Of a stretch of DNA of 33,143 bases, positions 7,594 to 15,934 are shown piece by piece; within the stretch, counting starts at the first letter, position 1; every line of letters begins with the position of its first letter. The notes below the pieces were generated by a model. The model was given only the letters and a program-made list of their open reading frames with translations. It did no database searches and was not told the DNA's origin. Both the position numbers and the translations under genes were made by a program. The stretch comes from Ruminococcus flavefaciens (lineage in GTDB: Bacteria > Bacillota > Clostridia > Oscillospirales > Ruminococcaceae), in the NCBI GenBank assembly GCA_902760805.1, contig CACWHY010000020.1, positions 1 to 33,143 of the forward strand, written 5' to 3'.

Positions 7594-9333
7594 TCAGGAG
7601 GCGAACTGGCTGTTGTAGAGCTGAGCGTAGAAGCCGCTCTTTTCCATGAGCTGACGGTGGCTGCCCTGTTCGATGATGCTGCCCTTGTTCATCACAAGTA
7701 TCACGTCGGAGTTCTTGATCGTGGACAGGCGGTGAGCGATTATGAAGCTGGTTTTGCCCTCCATGAGCTTTGTGAAGGCTCGCTGGATACGGTGCTCAGT
7801 GCGCAGGTCTATGGAGCTTGTGGCCTCGTCAAGGATCAGCATTGGCGGATCCATGAGCATTATCCTTGCGATACAGATCAGCTGCTTCTGACCCTGAGAA
7901 AGTCCGCAATCCTCCGAAATCTGCGTATCATAGCCCTTTGGCAGCCGCTTGATGAAGCCGTGAGCGTGGACAGCCTTTGCTGCGGCGATGACCTGCTCAC
8001 GAGAGGCCTCAGGCACACCGTAGGCGATGTTCTCGGCCACAGTTCCCGTGAAGATCCAGGTCTCCTGTAGCACCATTCCGAAGCTGCTGCGGAGGCTATC
8101 CCGAGTGTAGTCGGTGTGGGGCTTGCCTGAGACTATGATCTGACCGGACTGAATGTCGTAAAAGCGCAGCAGCAGGTTGATCATGGTGGATTTTCCGCAG
8201 CCCGTGGGTCCAACGATAGCGATACGCTGACCTGGCGCAACGTCCAGTGAGAAGTTCTCGATAAGGGGAAATTTCGGGCTGTATGAGAATTTTACATTTT
8301 TGAATGAGAGCTGGCCGTTTGCATCGGTCAGCTTTTCTTTGTCTGAGTCGTCAGGGATCTCCTCCTCGTCGAGCACATCGAAAACTCTTCCGGCAGAGGC
8401 CACAGCGTTTTGCAGCTCCGCAAAAACTCCCGAGATCTCGTTGAAAGGCTTGGTGTACTGGTTTGAGTAGGCCAAAAAGCTGGACAGCTTGCCCACGCTC
8501 ATGACTCCGATGAAGGAGGAGCGACCCACGGCGCCGAGAGCTCCCATAAGGCCTACTACAGCGTAGATAAGGCCGTTGACGAAGCGTGTAGAGGGGTTGG
8601 TCATGGAGCTGAAAAATGTGGCTTTTGCGCCGATCTTTCCGTAATCGGCGTTGATCTTGGAAAAGCCCTCCATAGCCCTGTCGCCGTAGACGAAGGCCTT
8701 CACCAGCTTCTGATTTCCGGCCATTTCCTCAGCAAAGCTGACCATATCTCCACGGAGCTTGGACTGCTTCATGTAGGAGTCGTGGGAAGCCTTAGTGATC
8801 CGAGAAGCCACAACGAAGGACAGGGGAGTTAGGATCACCACCGCCAGAGCGATCTTCACGTTGATGGTCATCATGAAGATCAGGGTACCGATGATCGTGA
8901 TGATACCGCTGAAAAATTGGGTGAAGCCCTGCAAAAGTCCATCGGAAACGATCTCGATGTCATTGATCACACGGCTGGTGAGCTCACCCTTGGTGTGGCT
9001 GTCAATGTAGCGCAGGGGAACTCTCTCCAGCTTGGCGAAAACATCCGCACGCAGGTCTCTGACGGTCATGAAGGCCAGCCGGTTTGTGGAAAGGCTCATG
9101 AGCCACTGGAAGAGAGTGCTTGCCAGCACCATTGTGCCCAGGGTCAAAACGATCCGGCCAAGGCGGTGGAAGTCCACATTTCCCGGCGAAACGCAGCAGT
9201 CAACGGCCTGTCCGATGAACACAGGAACCGCCAAGGAAAGTGAGATCCCTGCTCCTGCAAAGACCAGCGTCAGCACAAAATAAGCGACATAAGGCCGGGC
9301 GTAGGAGAATACCCGCCTGAGAGTTTTAAGCAT
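7594..9333 (-). CDS. ABC exporter subunit, consensus-site half (TMD-NBD)
   Basis: Half-transporter of 579 residues: an N-terminal six-helix exporter domain (about 15-310) and a C-terminal nucleotide-binding domain (about 340-579). Walker A GPTGCGKST 375-383, Walker B LILDEA with catalytic Glu503, and switch His534 are intact, but the signature is LSQGQ (478-482) instead of LSGGQ. Its start overlaps the upstream gene by 8 bases, and that gene has the complementary defects, so the two form a heterodimer of the TM287/288, BmrCD or LmrCD kind that exports drugs, peptides or lipids. A GGGAGGG site lies 8 bases before the ATG. The substrate is unknown. The stop codon abuts the stop of the convergent GTPase gene. 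Confidence 0.92.
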   Translation of the reverse strand: MLKTLRRVFSYARPYVAYFVLTLVFAGAGISLSLAVPVFIGQAVDCCVSPGNVDFHRLGRIVLTLGTMVLASTLFQWLMSLSTNRLAFMTVRDLRADVFAKLERVPLRYIDSHTKGELTSRVINDIEIVSDGLLQGFTQFFSGIITIIGTLIFMMTINVKIALAVVILTPLSFVVASRITKASHDSYMKQSKLRGDMVSFAEEMAGNQKLVKAFVYGDRAMEGFSKINADYGKIGAKATFFSSMTNPSTRFVNGLIYAVVGLMGALGAVGRSSFIGVMSVGKLSSFLAYSNQYTKPFNEISGVFAELQNAVASAGRVFDVLDEEEIPDDSDKEKLTDANGQLSFKNVKFSYSPKFPLIENFSLDVAPGQRIAIVGPTGCGKSTMINLLLRFYDIQSGQIIVSGKPHTDYTRDSLRSSFGMVLQETWIFTGTVAENIAYGVPEASREQVIAAAKAVHAHGFIKRLPKGYDTQISEDCGLSQGQKQLICIARIMLMDPPMLILDEATSSIDLRTEHRIQRAFTKLMEGKTSFIIAHRLSTIKNSDVILVMNKGSIIEQGSHRQLMEKSGFYAQLYNSQFAS

Positions 9334-11053
9334 TTTCCGAGCCCTCCCTTTCGTTCATTTGAGACTGATAGATCTCACGATAGACCTGACAGCTCTCCAG
9401 CAGCTCCTGGTGAGTGCCCTTTCCGGCAGTCTCGCCGTCCTCAAGGACAACGATCAGATCGGCGTCTTTCAGGGAGGTGGTCCTCTGAGAGATCATGACG
9501 ACCGTGGTATCCGGCAGATCGGTTTTCAGTGCCTTTCTCAAAGCTAGATCGGTAGCGTAGTCAAGGGCGCTGGTGGAGTCGTCAAGGATAAGGATCTCAG
9601 GCTTGCCCACCAGAGCTCTTGCAATGGCCAGTCTTTGTCGCTGACCGCCGGAGAGATTTCGGCCGCCCTGAGCGATATGGCGGTCAAGCCCCTCCGGGAA
9701 GGCTGAGACAAATTCCCAGGCCTGAGCGGTTTTCAGTGCGCTGATGATCTCCTCATCGGAAGCGTCAGCCTTCTGCCAGCGAAGGTTATCCCGGACAGTC
9801 CCGGTGAATAGCACGGCCTTCTGAGGAACGCTTCCCACGATCCGGCGGAGCTCCTCCTTGTTCCAGTCGAGCACATCGGTGTCACGGACAAGCACCTGTC
9901 CCTGGGTCGCCTTGTAGAAGCAGGGGATAAGGGCAGCAGCAGTGGACTTTCCGCTTCCTGTACCTCCGATAAAGCCCAGCATCTCGCCTTTTTTCACGGA
10001 GAAGCTCAGCTCCTTCACAGAGCTGTCTCCGGCGCCCTCATAGGCAAAGGAAACCCCTCGGAATTCGATCTCACTGGTGGAGCTTTCAGGGACAAGGCTG
10101 CCGTTTTCCTCAGAAGGAAGGGCGAAGATCTCGCTGACACGGTTGGCAGAGGCCAGAGCCTTTGTGAAGATCACGATAAGGTTTGCCAGCACCACCAGCG
10201 CCAGCAGGATCTGGGTCATGTAGTTGGTGAAGGCGGTGAGCTGACCCTGAGTGAGGCTGCCGGAGTCTATGCGTGCTCCGCCAAACCACAGTATGGCAAC
10301 TATGCCCAAGTTCATGACCATGAAGGCCACAGGGTTGAGTATGGCGGAGATCCTTCCCACGGCAGACGAGCTCTCGGCGATGTCGTCAACAGCCTGACCG
10401 AACTCGTCTATCTCCTCCTGCTGACGGGAGAAAGCCCGGATCACTCTGGTGCCCTCAAGGTTTTCTCTTGTGAGGGTGGAGGCTCTGTCCAGGAGCTGCT
10501 GAGTTCGCTTATACATGGGAACTGTCCGGCGCATGATGAAAAAGATCACGGCGGAGATCAGAGGCGCTGCAATGAACATTACCCCAGACAGCTTCCAGTC
10601 GATGGTGACAGCCATGACCACAGCTCCGATGATGAGGAATGGCGCTCTCACGGCCAGTCTGATGAACATATTCACGCCGTTTTGTACAGTGTTGGTGTCG
10701 TTTGTCAGGCGATTGACCAGCGAGGAGGTGCCGATCCTGTCTATGCTCTCATAGGAAAGGCTGTTGATGTGGCGGTAGAGAGCCTCTCGCAGCTCAGTAC
10801 CGAAGCCGTAAGCGCACCTAGCCGCTAGGAATTGGCAGGTGAGAGCGAAGCCCAATCCGCACACGCCCAGCACCACGATCAGGCCGGACATTCTCAGGAT
10901 ATAGCCGGTGTCACCGTTAGCGATGCCCTTGTCGATGATCTTAGCCATGACCATAGGCACCATCAGCTCAAAAATGGCCTCCAGCAGCTTGAAAAACGGA
11001 CCGAAGACCAGTTCTTTTTTGTAGTTTTTCAGAAATTTTAACAGATCTTTCAT
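9326..11053 (-). CDS. ABC exporter subunit, degenerate-site half (TMD-NBD)
   Basis: Half-transporter of 575 residues with an exporter membrane domain (about 15-310) and a nucleotide-binding domain. Walker A GGTGSGKST 363-371 and signature LSGGQ 467-471 are normal. The catalytic Glu after Walker B is Asp (LILDDS, Asp492) and the switch His is Gln (ISQRTTS, Gln523). With the partner's LSQGQ these changes all fall in one ATP site, leaving the other site fully consensus: the known asymmetric arrangement of heterodimeric exporters. The start is an ATG with GAGGT 5 bases upstream. It follows the UDP-sugar pyrophosphorylase by 51 bases, which contain an inverted repeat, so co-transcription with that gene is possible. 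Confidence 0.92.
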   Translation of the reverse strand: MKDLLKFLKNYKKELVFGPFFKLLEAIFELMVPMVMAKIIDKGIANGDTGYILRMSGLIVVLGVCGLGFALTCQFLAARCAYGFGTELREALYRHINSLSYESIDRIGTSSLVNRLTNDTNTVQNGVNMFIRLAVRAPFLIIGAVVMAVTIDWKLSGVMFIAAPLISAVIFFIMRRTVPMYKRTQQLLDRASTLTRENLEGTRVIRAFSRQQEEIDEFGQAVDDIAESSSAVGRISAILNPVAFMVMNLGIVAILWFGGARIDSGSLTQGQLTAFTNYMTQILLALVVLANLIVIFTKALASANRVSEIFALPSEENGSLVPESSTSEIEFRGVSFAYEGAGDSSVKELSFSVKKGEMLGFIGGTGSGKSTAAALIPCFYKATQGQVLVRDTDVLDWNKEELRRIVGSVPQKAVLFTGTVRDNLRWQKADASDEEIISALKTAQAWEFVSAFPEGLDRHIAQGGRNLSGGQRQRLAIARALVGKPEILILDDSTSALDYATDLALRKALKTDLPDTTVVMISQRTTSLKDADLIVVLEDGETAGKGTHQELLESCQVYREIYQSQMNEREGSENA

Positions 11054-11072
11054 TAGTACCTCAAACGAAATT

Positions 11073-11095
11073 CAGGCGGACAAAAAGCCCGCCTG
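11073..11095 (-). terminator. Inverted repeat between pyrophosphorylase and exporter genes
   Basis: Seven-base-pair stem CAGGCGG / CCGCCTG around a 9-base loop. No T-run follows it on the minus strand, so it may be a weak terminator, a processing site or a stabilising hairpin. Confidence 0.4.
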
Positions 11096-11104
11096 TCAGT
11101 ATTT

Positions 11105-12337
11105 TTACAGCTCCACGCCGTTTTGTTTCAGCAGCTCTCTTGCGGACTCCACAGAATCCACACCGGTGGGATTTTTCACGGGAGCGAACTCCTTCCAGCG
11201 CTCCACCTCGTAAGGCAGACAGCTTGACTGCTGGTGTACCATGTCCAGAACAAGGGTCTCGAACTTATAGCCGTTGGGCTTGTCGGGGGAGATGAACTGA
11301 CCGTTTTCGTCCATAAACGGGATCTTTTTCTCAACGATATGGACGGGCAGCTTGTCGCCAACGATCTGCTCCAGCTTATTGATGTTGAACAGGTAGTTGA
11401 GGATAACGCCGTACTTGTAAGCCAGGTCGCCATCGTCGGTAAGAAGCGTGCGCATTTCCTCGGTCATCTCGTAGTATTCCACGATAGAGGGCATACCGTC
11501 CTCAAGGCAGAGCACTCCAACACGCTCATCGGGAGCGGCCTTGCTGACCACCTTTCCTCCGGACTCGCAGCCCGACTCGATAACAGCGCCGATGAACAGC
11601 GGATCGGCAATCTGCTGGAGAACGTTGTCCACAGCGAAAACGTTGAGCCACTCGATGCCCTTTTCCTTAAGGTCTGAGAGGAGGCCTGCTCTGACCATAG
11701 AGGAGAACCATCCGCCGTTGCCGTTAGGAGAGGATGAGATCCTGCCCTTGCCCTCCATCAAGATCTTGCCGTCGTAGCCCACAGAGGGAGCCATATCCTG
11801 GATAAAGAAGCGGACGAAGTCCTTATTGTAGCCGAAATAGTTCTTCTCTTCAAAGAAAGAAGTCGTGTCATCGTGATTTTTCTCGCTGGTCATGATGTAC
11901 AGAGGCACCCAAGCGCCGGCCTCGTCCACCACCTTCATCAGGTTATTGATCAGGCACTCAAAGATGAAAAGCTCCCTTGAAACGCCCATATTGAACATAC
12001 CCTTAGGCTTATCGAAGCCAAGTCTTGTGCCCTGACCGCCTGCCAGCAGCACAGCAGCAGCCTTTCCGCTGCGGATAGCCTCAAGGCCCTTTGCCTTGTA
12101 CAGCTCACGGTTTTTGTTGATGTCGTCTATAGTTACAGCCCCAAGAGGCTCAAATTTACCACGGTTATAATTAGCATTTTTTTCCTTGTCAAGATTGTCA
12201 AGAACAGAGAAGTCAACTCGCTCTATCTGATCAAGCAGATCCTGTTTTTCAGCCTCGGAAAGCTGATCGTAGCAGCCAAGGATATGCTGTTGGCCATATT
12301 TTTCGAGTATGATCTGAGCTTCGTTCAGTGTTATCAT
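11105..12337 (-). CDS. UDPGP-type nucleotidyltransferase (UTP:sugar-1-phosphate uridylyltransferase)
   Basis: Makes a UDP-sugar from UTP and a sugar phosphate. It has 410 residues, cytosolic, with the nucleotide-binding motif LAGGQGTRLG (98-107) followed by DKPKG. It belongs to the eukaryote-like UAP1/UDPGP family rather than the GalU or GlmU type: the long N-terminal helical part (1-70), the SPNGNGG motif and the C-terminal VEKKIPF segment are typical. The substrate may be GlcNAc-1-P or Glc-1-P; sequence alone does not decide. An AAGGAGTT site precedes the ATG. Its own promoter is at 12389-12417. A separate left-handed beta-helix protein resembling the other half of GlmU is encoded at 26910, which leaves UDP-GlcNAc supply as a possible shared role. 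Confidence 0.85.
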   Translation of the reverse strand: MITLNEAQIILEKYGQQHILGCYDQLSEAEKQDLLDQIERVDFSVLDNLDKEKNANYNRGKFEPLGAVTIDDINKNRELYKAKGLEAIRSGKAAAVLLAGGQGTRLGFDKPKGMFNMGVSRELFIFECLINNLMKVVDEAGAWVPLYIMTSEKNHDDTTSFFEEKNYFGYNKDFVRFFIQDMAPSVGYDGKILMEGKGRISSSPNGNGGWFSSMVRAGLLSDLKEKGIEWLNVFAVDNVLQQIADPLFIGAVIESGCESGGKVVSKAAPDERVGVLCLEDGMPSIVEYYEMTEEMRTLLTDDGDLAYKYGVILNYLFNINKLEQIVGDKLPVHIVEKKIPFMDENGQFISPDKPNGYKFETLVLDMVHQQSSCLPYEVERWKEFAPVKNPTGVDSVESARELLKQNGVEL

Positions 12338-12388
12338 ATTACAACTCCTTATATCATTGGGCAGAGGAGCCCTTTAGTTATACTTCTT

Positions 12389-12417
12389 ATTATAGCACAT
12401 AAAATAGAAAAATGCAA
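12389..12417 (-). promoter_or_regulatory. Promoter of UDPGP gene
   Basis: Minus-strand TTGCAT (12412-12417), 17-bp spacer ending TGTGC, TATAAT (12389-12394), an extended -10. The spacer starts T-rich, like the cysK and dnaD promoters. Confidence 0.85.
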
Positions 12418-12487
12418 CCTTTTCTGTTAAGGAAGATGCAAGAATTTCGTGAAGAAAATAAGAGTTTCATGACATGAGAACGACCAA

Positions 12488-12525
12488 AGCCCCGGCAGAC
12501 TAAGTGAGGTGAGTCTGCCGGGGCT
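12488..12525 (-). terminator. Terminator of sugar-transport operon
   Basis: Perfect 14-base-pair stem AGCCCCGGCAGACT / AGTCTGCCGGGGCT around a 10-base loop, 27 bases after the last permease gene. The T-run is weak. Confidence 0.82.
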
Positions 12526-12552
12526 CTGATCTAAGGTGGAAAAATGTAAGGA

Positions 12553-13407
12553 TCAGCCCTTTACACCGCCAAGAGCAACTCCGGCGATGATGTGCTTAGA
12601 AAGCAGGAAATAAACTACCAGGATCGGCAGGACAGTCAGGCAAAGACCCAGATAGATCGAGCCGTACTCAGTGCGGTACATATCGCCTCTGAGCTGGCTT
12701 ACCATCATAGGCATTGTGTAAAGACGGTCCTTTGTGAGGATGATAGACGGCATGAACAGGTTGTTCCAGCTTGAAACGAAAGCGAAGATAGCCTGAGTAG
12801 CCATAGCCGGCTTCATCATAGGGAGGGCGATCTGGTTGAATATACGGAACTCACTGGCTCCGTCGATCCTTGCCGACTGGAGGATCTCCATAGGCAGGGA
12901 AGGGATCATGTACTGTCTCATGAAGAAGACGATAGCAGGTGAAGCGATAGAGGGCAGGATCAGAGCAAGGAAGTTGTTGACCATACCGATCTTGTACATC
13001 ATCTGGATAAAACCGATACTTGTTACCTGGGCCGGGATCATCATAACGGCCAGGATCACGGTGAAGAAGCCTCTCTTGAGCTTCCACTCATAGGCCACGA
13101 TAGCGTAGGCTGTCATGGTGGAGAAGTAGATAGCGCAGACTGTTGAGCCCACAGAAACGATCAGGGAGTTCACGAAGCCTCTCATGGGGTGGAAGGTACC
13201 GGTGGAAAGTATCTTCATGTTTTTCATGAGCTCAGTTCCAGGAATGAAGCTGATAGCGTGCTCCTGGATCTGAGCGGTGCTTCTGGTGGCGTTCACGATC
13301 ATTACCACGAAGGGCATGATGCTGAGTATTGCCAGCAGTATACAGAAGGTGTATGCCACGATGCTGAAAACAACAGCGGAGGGCTTTTTGGAGTTTCTAA
13401 CTGTCAT
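12553..13407 (-). CDS. Sugar ABC transporter permease, MalG type
   Basis: Inner-membrane subunit of a CUT1-type carbohydrate importer, 284 residues with six predicted membrane helices. The cytoplasmic EAA loop reads DGASEFRIFNQIALPMMKP, which docks the ATPase. Its start overlaps the stop of the upstream permease by 4 bases (ATGA), so the two are translationally coupled. It is the last gene of the GH3-binding protein-permease-permease run and is followed by a strong hairpin. No ATPase gene is present in the window, as is common for Firmicute CUT1 systems that share an MsmK-like ATPase; that sharing is inference. Confidence 0.93.
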   Translation of the reverse strand: MTVRNSKKPSAVVFSIVAYTFCILLAILSIMPFVVMIVNATRSTAQIQEHAISFIPGTELMKNMKILSTGTFHPMRGFVNSLIVSVGSTVCAIYFSTMTAYAIVAYEWKLKRGFFTVILAVMMIPAQVTSIGFIQMMYKIGMVNNFLALILPSIASPAIVFFMRQYMIPSLPMEILQSARIDGASEFRIFNQIALPMMKPAMATQAIFAFVSSWNNLFMPSIILTKDRLYTMPMMVSQLRGDMYRTEYGSIYLGLCLTVLPILVVYFLLSKHIIAGVALGGVKG

Positions 13408-14381
13408 CTTGACCTCCTTGCTTCCAGCTTAGCGGCTTTTCTTGCAGCTCTGCGCTCACGGTTCTCACGGACCTCGTCCTTATCACGCATGATATAGAAC
13501 AGCAGACCTGAGAGAACTGAGATGATGATGAACATTATCATACTAGCAGCCGCCGCCTGGTTGTAGATATACATACCTGAGAACGCCTTTTTGTAAATGA
13601 ACACACTTGTTGTCAGGGTAGCGTTATCCGGTCCGCCGTCCAGGTAGAGCTTGGGGATGTCGTACATATTCAGACCGCCGACAAGGCTTGTTACCAGAGT
13701 GTACAGCAGAACAGTTTTCAGGTTGGGGATAGTGATGCGGAAGAAGGTCTGGACACCGTTAGCGCCGTCGATCTGAGCGGCCTCATAGATGTCAGGGCTG
13801 ATTCCCAGAACACCGGAAATGAGCACGATCATGGTATTTCCGTACCACATCCAGAACTGGATAAAGGCCACGACCAGCTTTGATACCACCTTATCCGTGT
13901 GGAAATCATAGTTGGTCTGGAAGATGCCAACGTCCTTGAGCAGGTCGTTGATAGGTCCCTTGGGGTAAGAGAAAAGCGAGTAGAACAGCATAGCTACAGT
14001 GGCAGCAGTGATGATATTGGGCATATAGAAGACTACCTTGAAGAAGCCCTTGCCCTTTATATCGAAGCTGTGTGATGTAAACCAGGCCGTGAGCACCAGC
14101 GCAATGGTCATCTGAGGGATGAAATTGACGATCCAGATGACAAGGGTGTTTTGCAGAGAGGTCTTGAACATTTGGTTTTTGAAGATCTTTCTGAAATTTG
14201 CCCAAAGGTCGTCGGTGAGTAAGTGCCAATCGGTATTTCCCAGACCCTTACAGTCCGTAAAGCCAAGGATAGCGGTGTAGATAGTGGGGTAGAGGGAGAA
14301 TACCAGGAAAGCGATGATGAACGGCAGACTGAAAAGATAGCCGTATTTAGCGTAACTGAATGTCTTGCGGGTTTTGTTCAA
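13404..14381 (-). CDS. Sugar ABC transporter permease, MalF type
   Basis: Partner permease of the CUT1 importer, 325 residues, with a cytoplasmic N-terminus, six predicted helices and EAA loop AQIDGANGVQTFFRITIPNL. The C-terminal tail is strongly basic. The start is TTG at 14381: AGGAGG lies 7 bases upstream, whereas the ATG at 14420 has no ribosome site. It follows the binding-protein gene by about 100 bases holding a hairpin that may lower permease expression relative to the binding protein. Confidence 0.92.
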   Translation of the reverse strand: MNKTRKTFSYAKYGYLFSLPFIIAFLVFSLYPTIYTAILGFTDCKGLGNTDWHLLTDDLWANFRKIFKNQMFKTSLQNTLVIWIVNFIPQMTIALVLTAWFTSHSFDIKGKGFFKVVFYMPNIITAATVAMLFYSLFSYPKGPINDLLKDVGIFQTNYDFHTDKVVSKLVVAFIQFWMWYGNTMIVLISGVLGISPDIYEAAQIDGANGVQTFFRITIPNLKTVLLYTLVTSLVGGLNMYDIPKLYLDGGPDNATLTTSVFIYKKAFSGMYIYNQAAAASMIMFIIISVLSGLLFYIMRDKDEVRENRERRAARKAAKLEARRSR

Positions 14382-14460
14382 AACAAGACCTCCTCTTTTT
14401 TCACAACGATAGCTCTGCATGACCGGAACTCCTCCGTATTTTTCGGCTGAGCCCGCTCAT

Positions 14461-14493
14461 GCAGAGTTAGCTGTTAGATTATGATCACTCTGC
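14461..14493 (-). promoter_or_regulatory. Intercistronic hairpin after binding-protein gene
   Basis: GCAGAGT / ACTCTGC, a perfect 7-base-pair stem with a 19-base loop that overlaps the binding-protein stop codon. Such hairpins often protect the upstream mRNA and so raise binding protein over permease. No T-run follows. Confidence 0.5.
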
Positions 14494-15894
14494 CTCGATG
14501 TCCAGAGTATCAGATACCTGATCCTTGAATGCCTGGATAGCTTCGTCCTTATTCTTAGAGCCGGAAGTGTACTGACGTACCTGGTCACGCCACATAGAGT
14601 TGATGTCCTCATCGTAAGGAGTGAGGTTCTTACCGTTTGCGTAAGCGTTAGCAGGCTCGAATACGTCGAACATATTCTGTCCGCCAAGGAAGTCAACTGA
14701 TCCGTCTGACTTGTTCATTACAACAGCGGAAGCAACAGCGTCCTTAGTGCCGGCATCGTTGTATGTTCCGTTAGCCCACATATACTGGAGGCCGTCCTCG
14801 TTAGTGTTGAGAGTTACCCAGTCGATGAACTCACCAATAGCGTCCTTGTGCTCGCTGTCCTTGTTAGCAAGGAGCCATGTACCGCCCCAGAAGAAGCCGA
14901 TAGGAGACTCACAAACGCCCCAATCGCCGTATGTGCCTTCGCCTACCTTAGTTCCTCCGCAGTGCTCAGCCATTGTGTAGTTGATGAGCCAAGCGGGTCC
15001 GAAGAAGCCGAGGATGCCCTTTTCGCCGGTGCCCTGCATATCAGCGAACCAAGCCTCGTTCCAGTCTCTAGTGTCGTTGTAGTAGTTGTTCTCCTTCAGC
15101 TTCATGGAGATGTCCATGAACTCAGCTCTCTTAGGATCGATGTGGAGCTTGTCGTTTACGATCCAGCCCTGATCTGAGGAGTTCTCAACAGCGTGCCAGA
15201 TGTCGCCGTCGCCGGAAACGATGCCGTAGCCCTTAGCCTTGAGCTTCTCAGCAGCGTCCCAGAAGGTATCCCAGCTCTGAGTACCGCCGCCGATAGCAGC
15301 AGAAACAGCAGCCGGATCATCTGAGCCGAAAACGTCCTTAGCGATAGAGCGGCGATAGATGAAAGCACCGCCTGTAGCCTGATAGCCAAGGCCAACTACC
15401 TTGCCGTCATTGTTAGTACCGATGTCTACAGCGTAGGGAGCGATCTGTGCAGCGTCGATCTCAGCCTGAGTGTCGATGCCAAGTTCATCGTAGGGAGCTG
15501 CATACTTAGAAGCTGCGCCCTGAGTGTACTTGAGGACGAAAGCAGCCTCAGCACAGTAGATGTCGGGAGCGTCCTTGCCGCCGTTAGACAGCGCCATATC
15601 CAGAGCAGGCTGATAAGCGCCCTCAGTTGTGGGGATGATGGTAGACTCAACAGTGTACTGCTTTCCGAAGTCAGGATTCATCTCGATGTACTTAGCCATC
15701 ATCTCAGGAACTTCCTTAGTGAAGGAGTAAAGGGTGAGCACAGTGTCACCGGTACCAGCCTTCATTGTCTGGATATCGGTGGAAGACTCAGCGGTAGAAT
15801 CGCCGCTTCCTGAGCCGTTGTCAGCGTTCTTGCCGCAAGCAGTCAGTGAAGCCAGCAGAGCCAGTGCTGAAAGAGCAGAAATTACCTTTTTCAT
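14485..15894 (-). CDS. Extracellular sugar-binding lipoprotein (CUT1 family)
   Basis: Captures an oligosaccharide outside the membrane and hands it to the two permeases encoded next. It has 469 residues with a lipoprotein signal, lipobox LTAC and Cys20, then a Ser/Gly/Asp-rich spacer and a family 1 solute-binding fold. Aromatic-rich stretches such as GFFGPAWLINYT and GFFWGGTWLLA probably line the sugar site. A GGAGGT site lies 8 bases before the ATG. It lies 40 bases after a cytosolic GH3 glycosidase, so the cargo is probably a beta-linked xylo- or cello-oligosaccharide; this is inference from context. Confidence 0.93.
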   Translation of the reverse strand: MKKVISALSALALLASLTACGKNADNGSGSGDSTAESSTDIQTMKAGTGDTVLTLYSFTKEVPEMMAKYIEMNPDFGKQYTVESTIIPTTEGAYQPALDMALSNGGKDAPDIYCAEAAFVLKYTQGAASKYAAPYDELGIDTQAEIDAAQIAPYAVDIGTNNDGKVVGLGYQATGGAFIYRRSIAKDVFGSDDPAAVSAAIGGGTQSWDTFWDAAEKLKAKGYGIVSGDGDIWHAVENSSDQGWIVNDKLHIDPKRAEFMDISMKLKENNYYNDTRDWNEAWFADMQGTGEKGILGFFGPAWLINYTMAEHCGGTKVGEGTYGDWGVCESPIGFFWGGTWLLANKDSEHKDAIGEFIDWVTLNTNEDGLQYMWANGTYNDAGTKDAVASAVVMNKSDGSVDFLGGQNMFDVFEPANAYANGKNLTPYDEDINSMWRDQVRQYTSGSKNKDEAIQAFKDQVSDTLDIEAE

Positions 15895-15934
15895 AATAAT
15901 TGACCTCCATATAAATATAATGATTTTTCGGACA

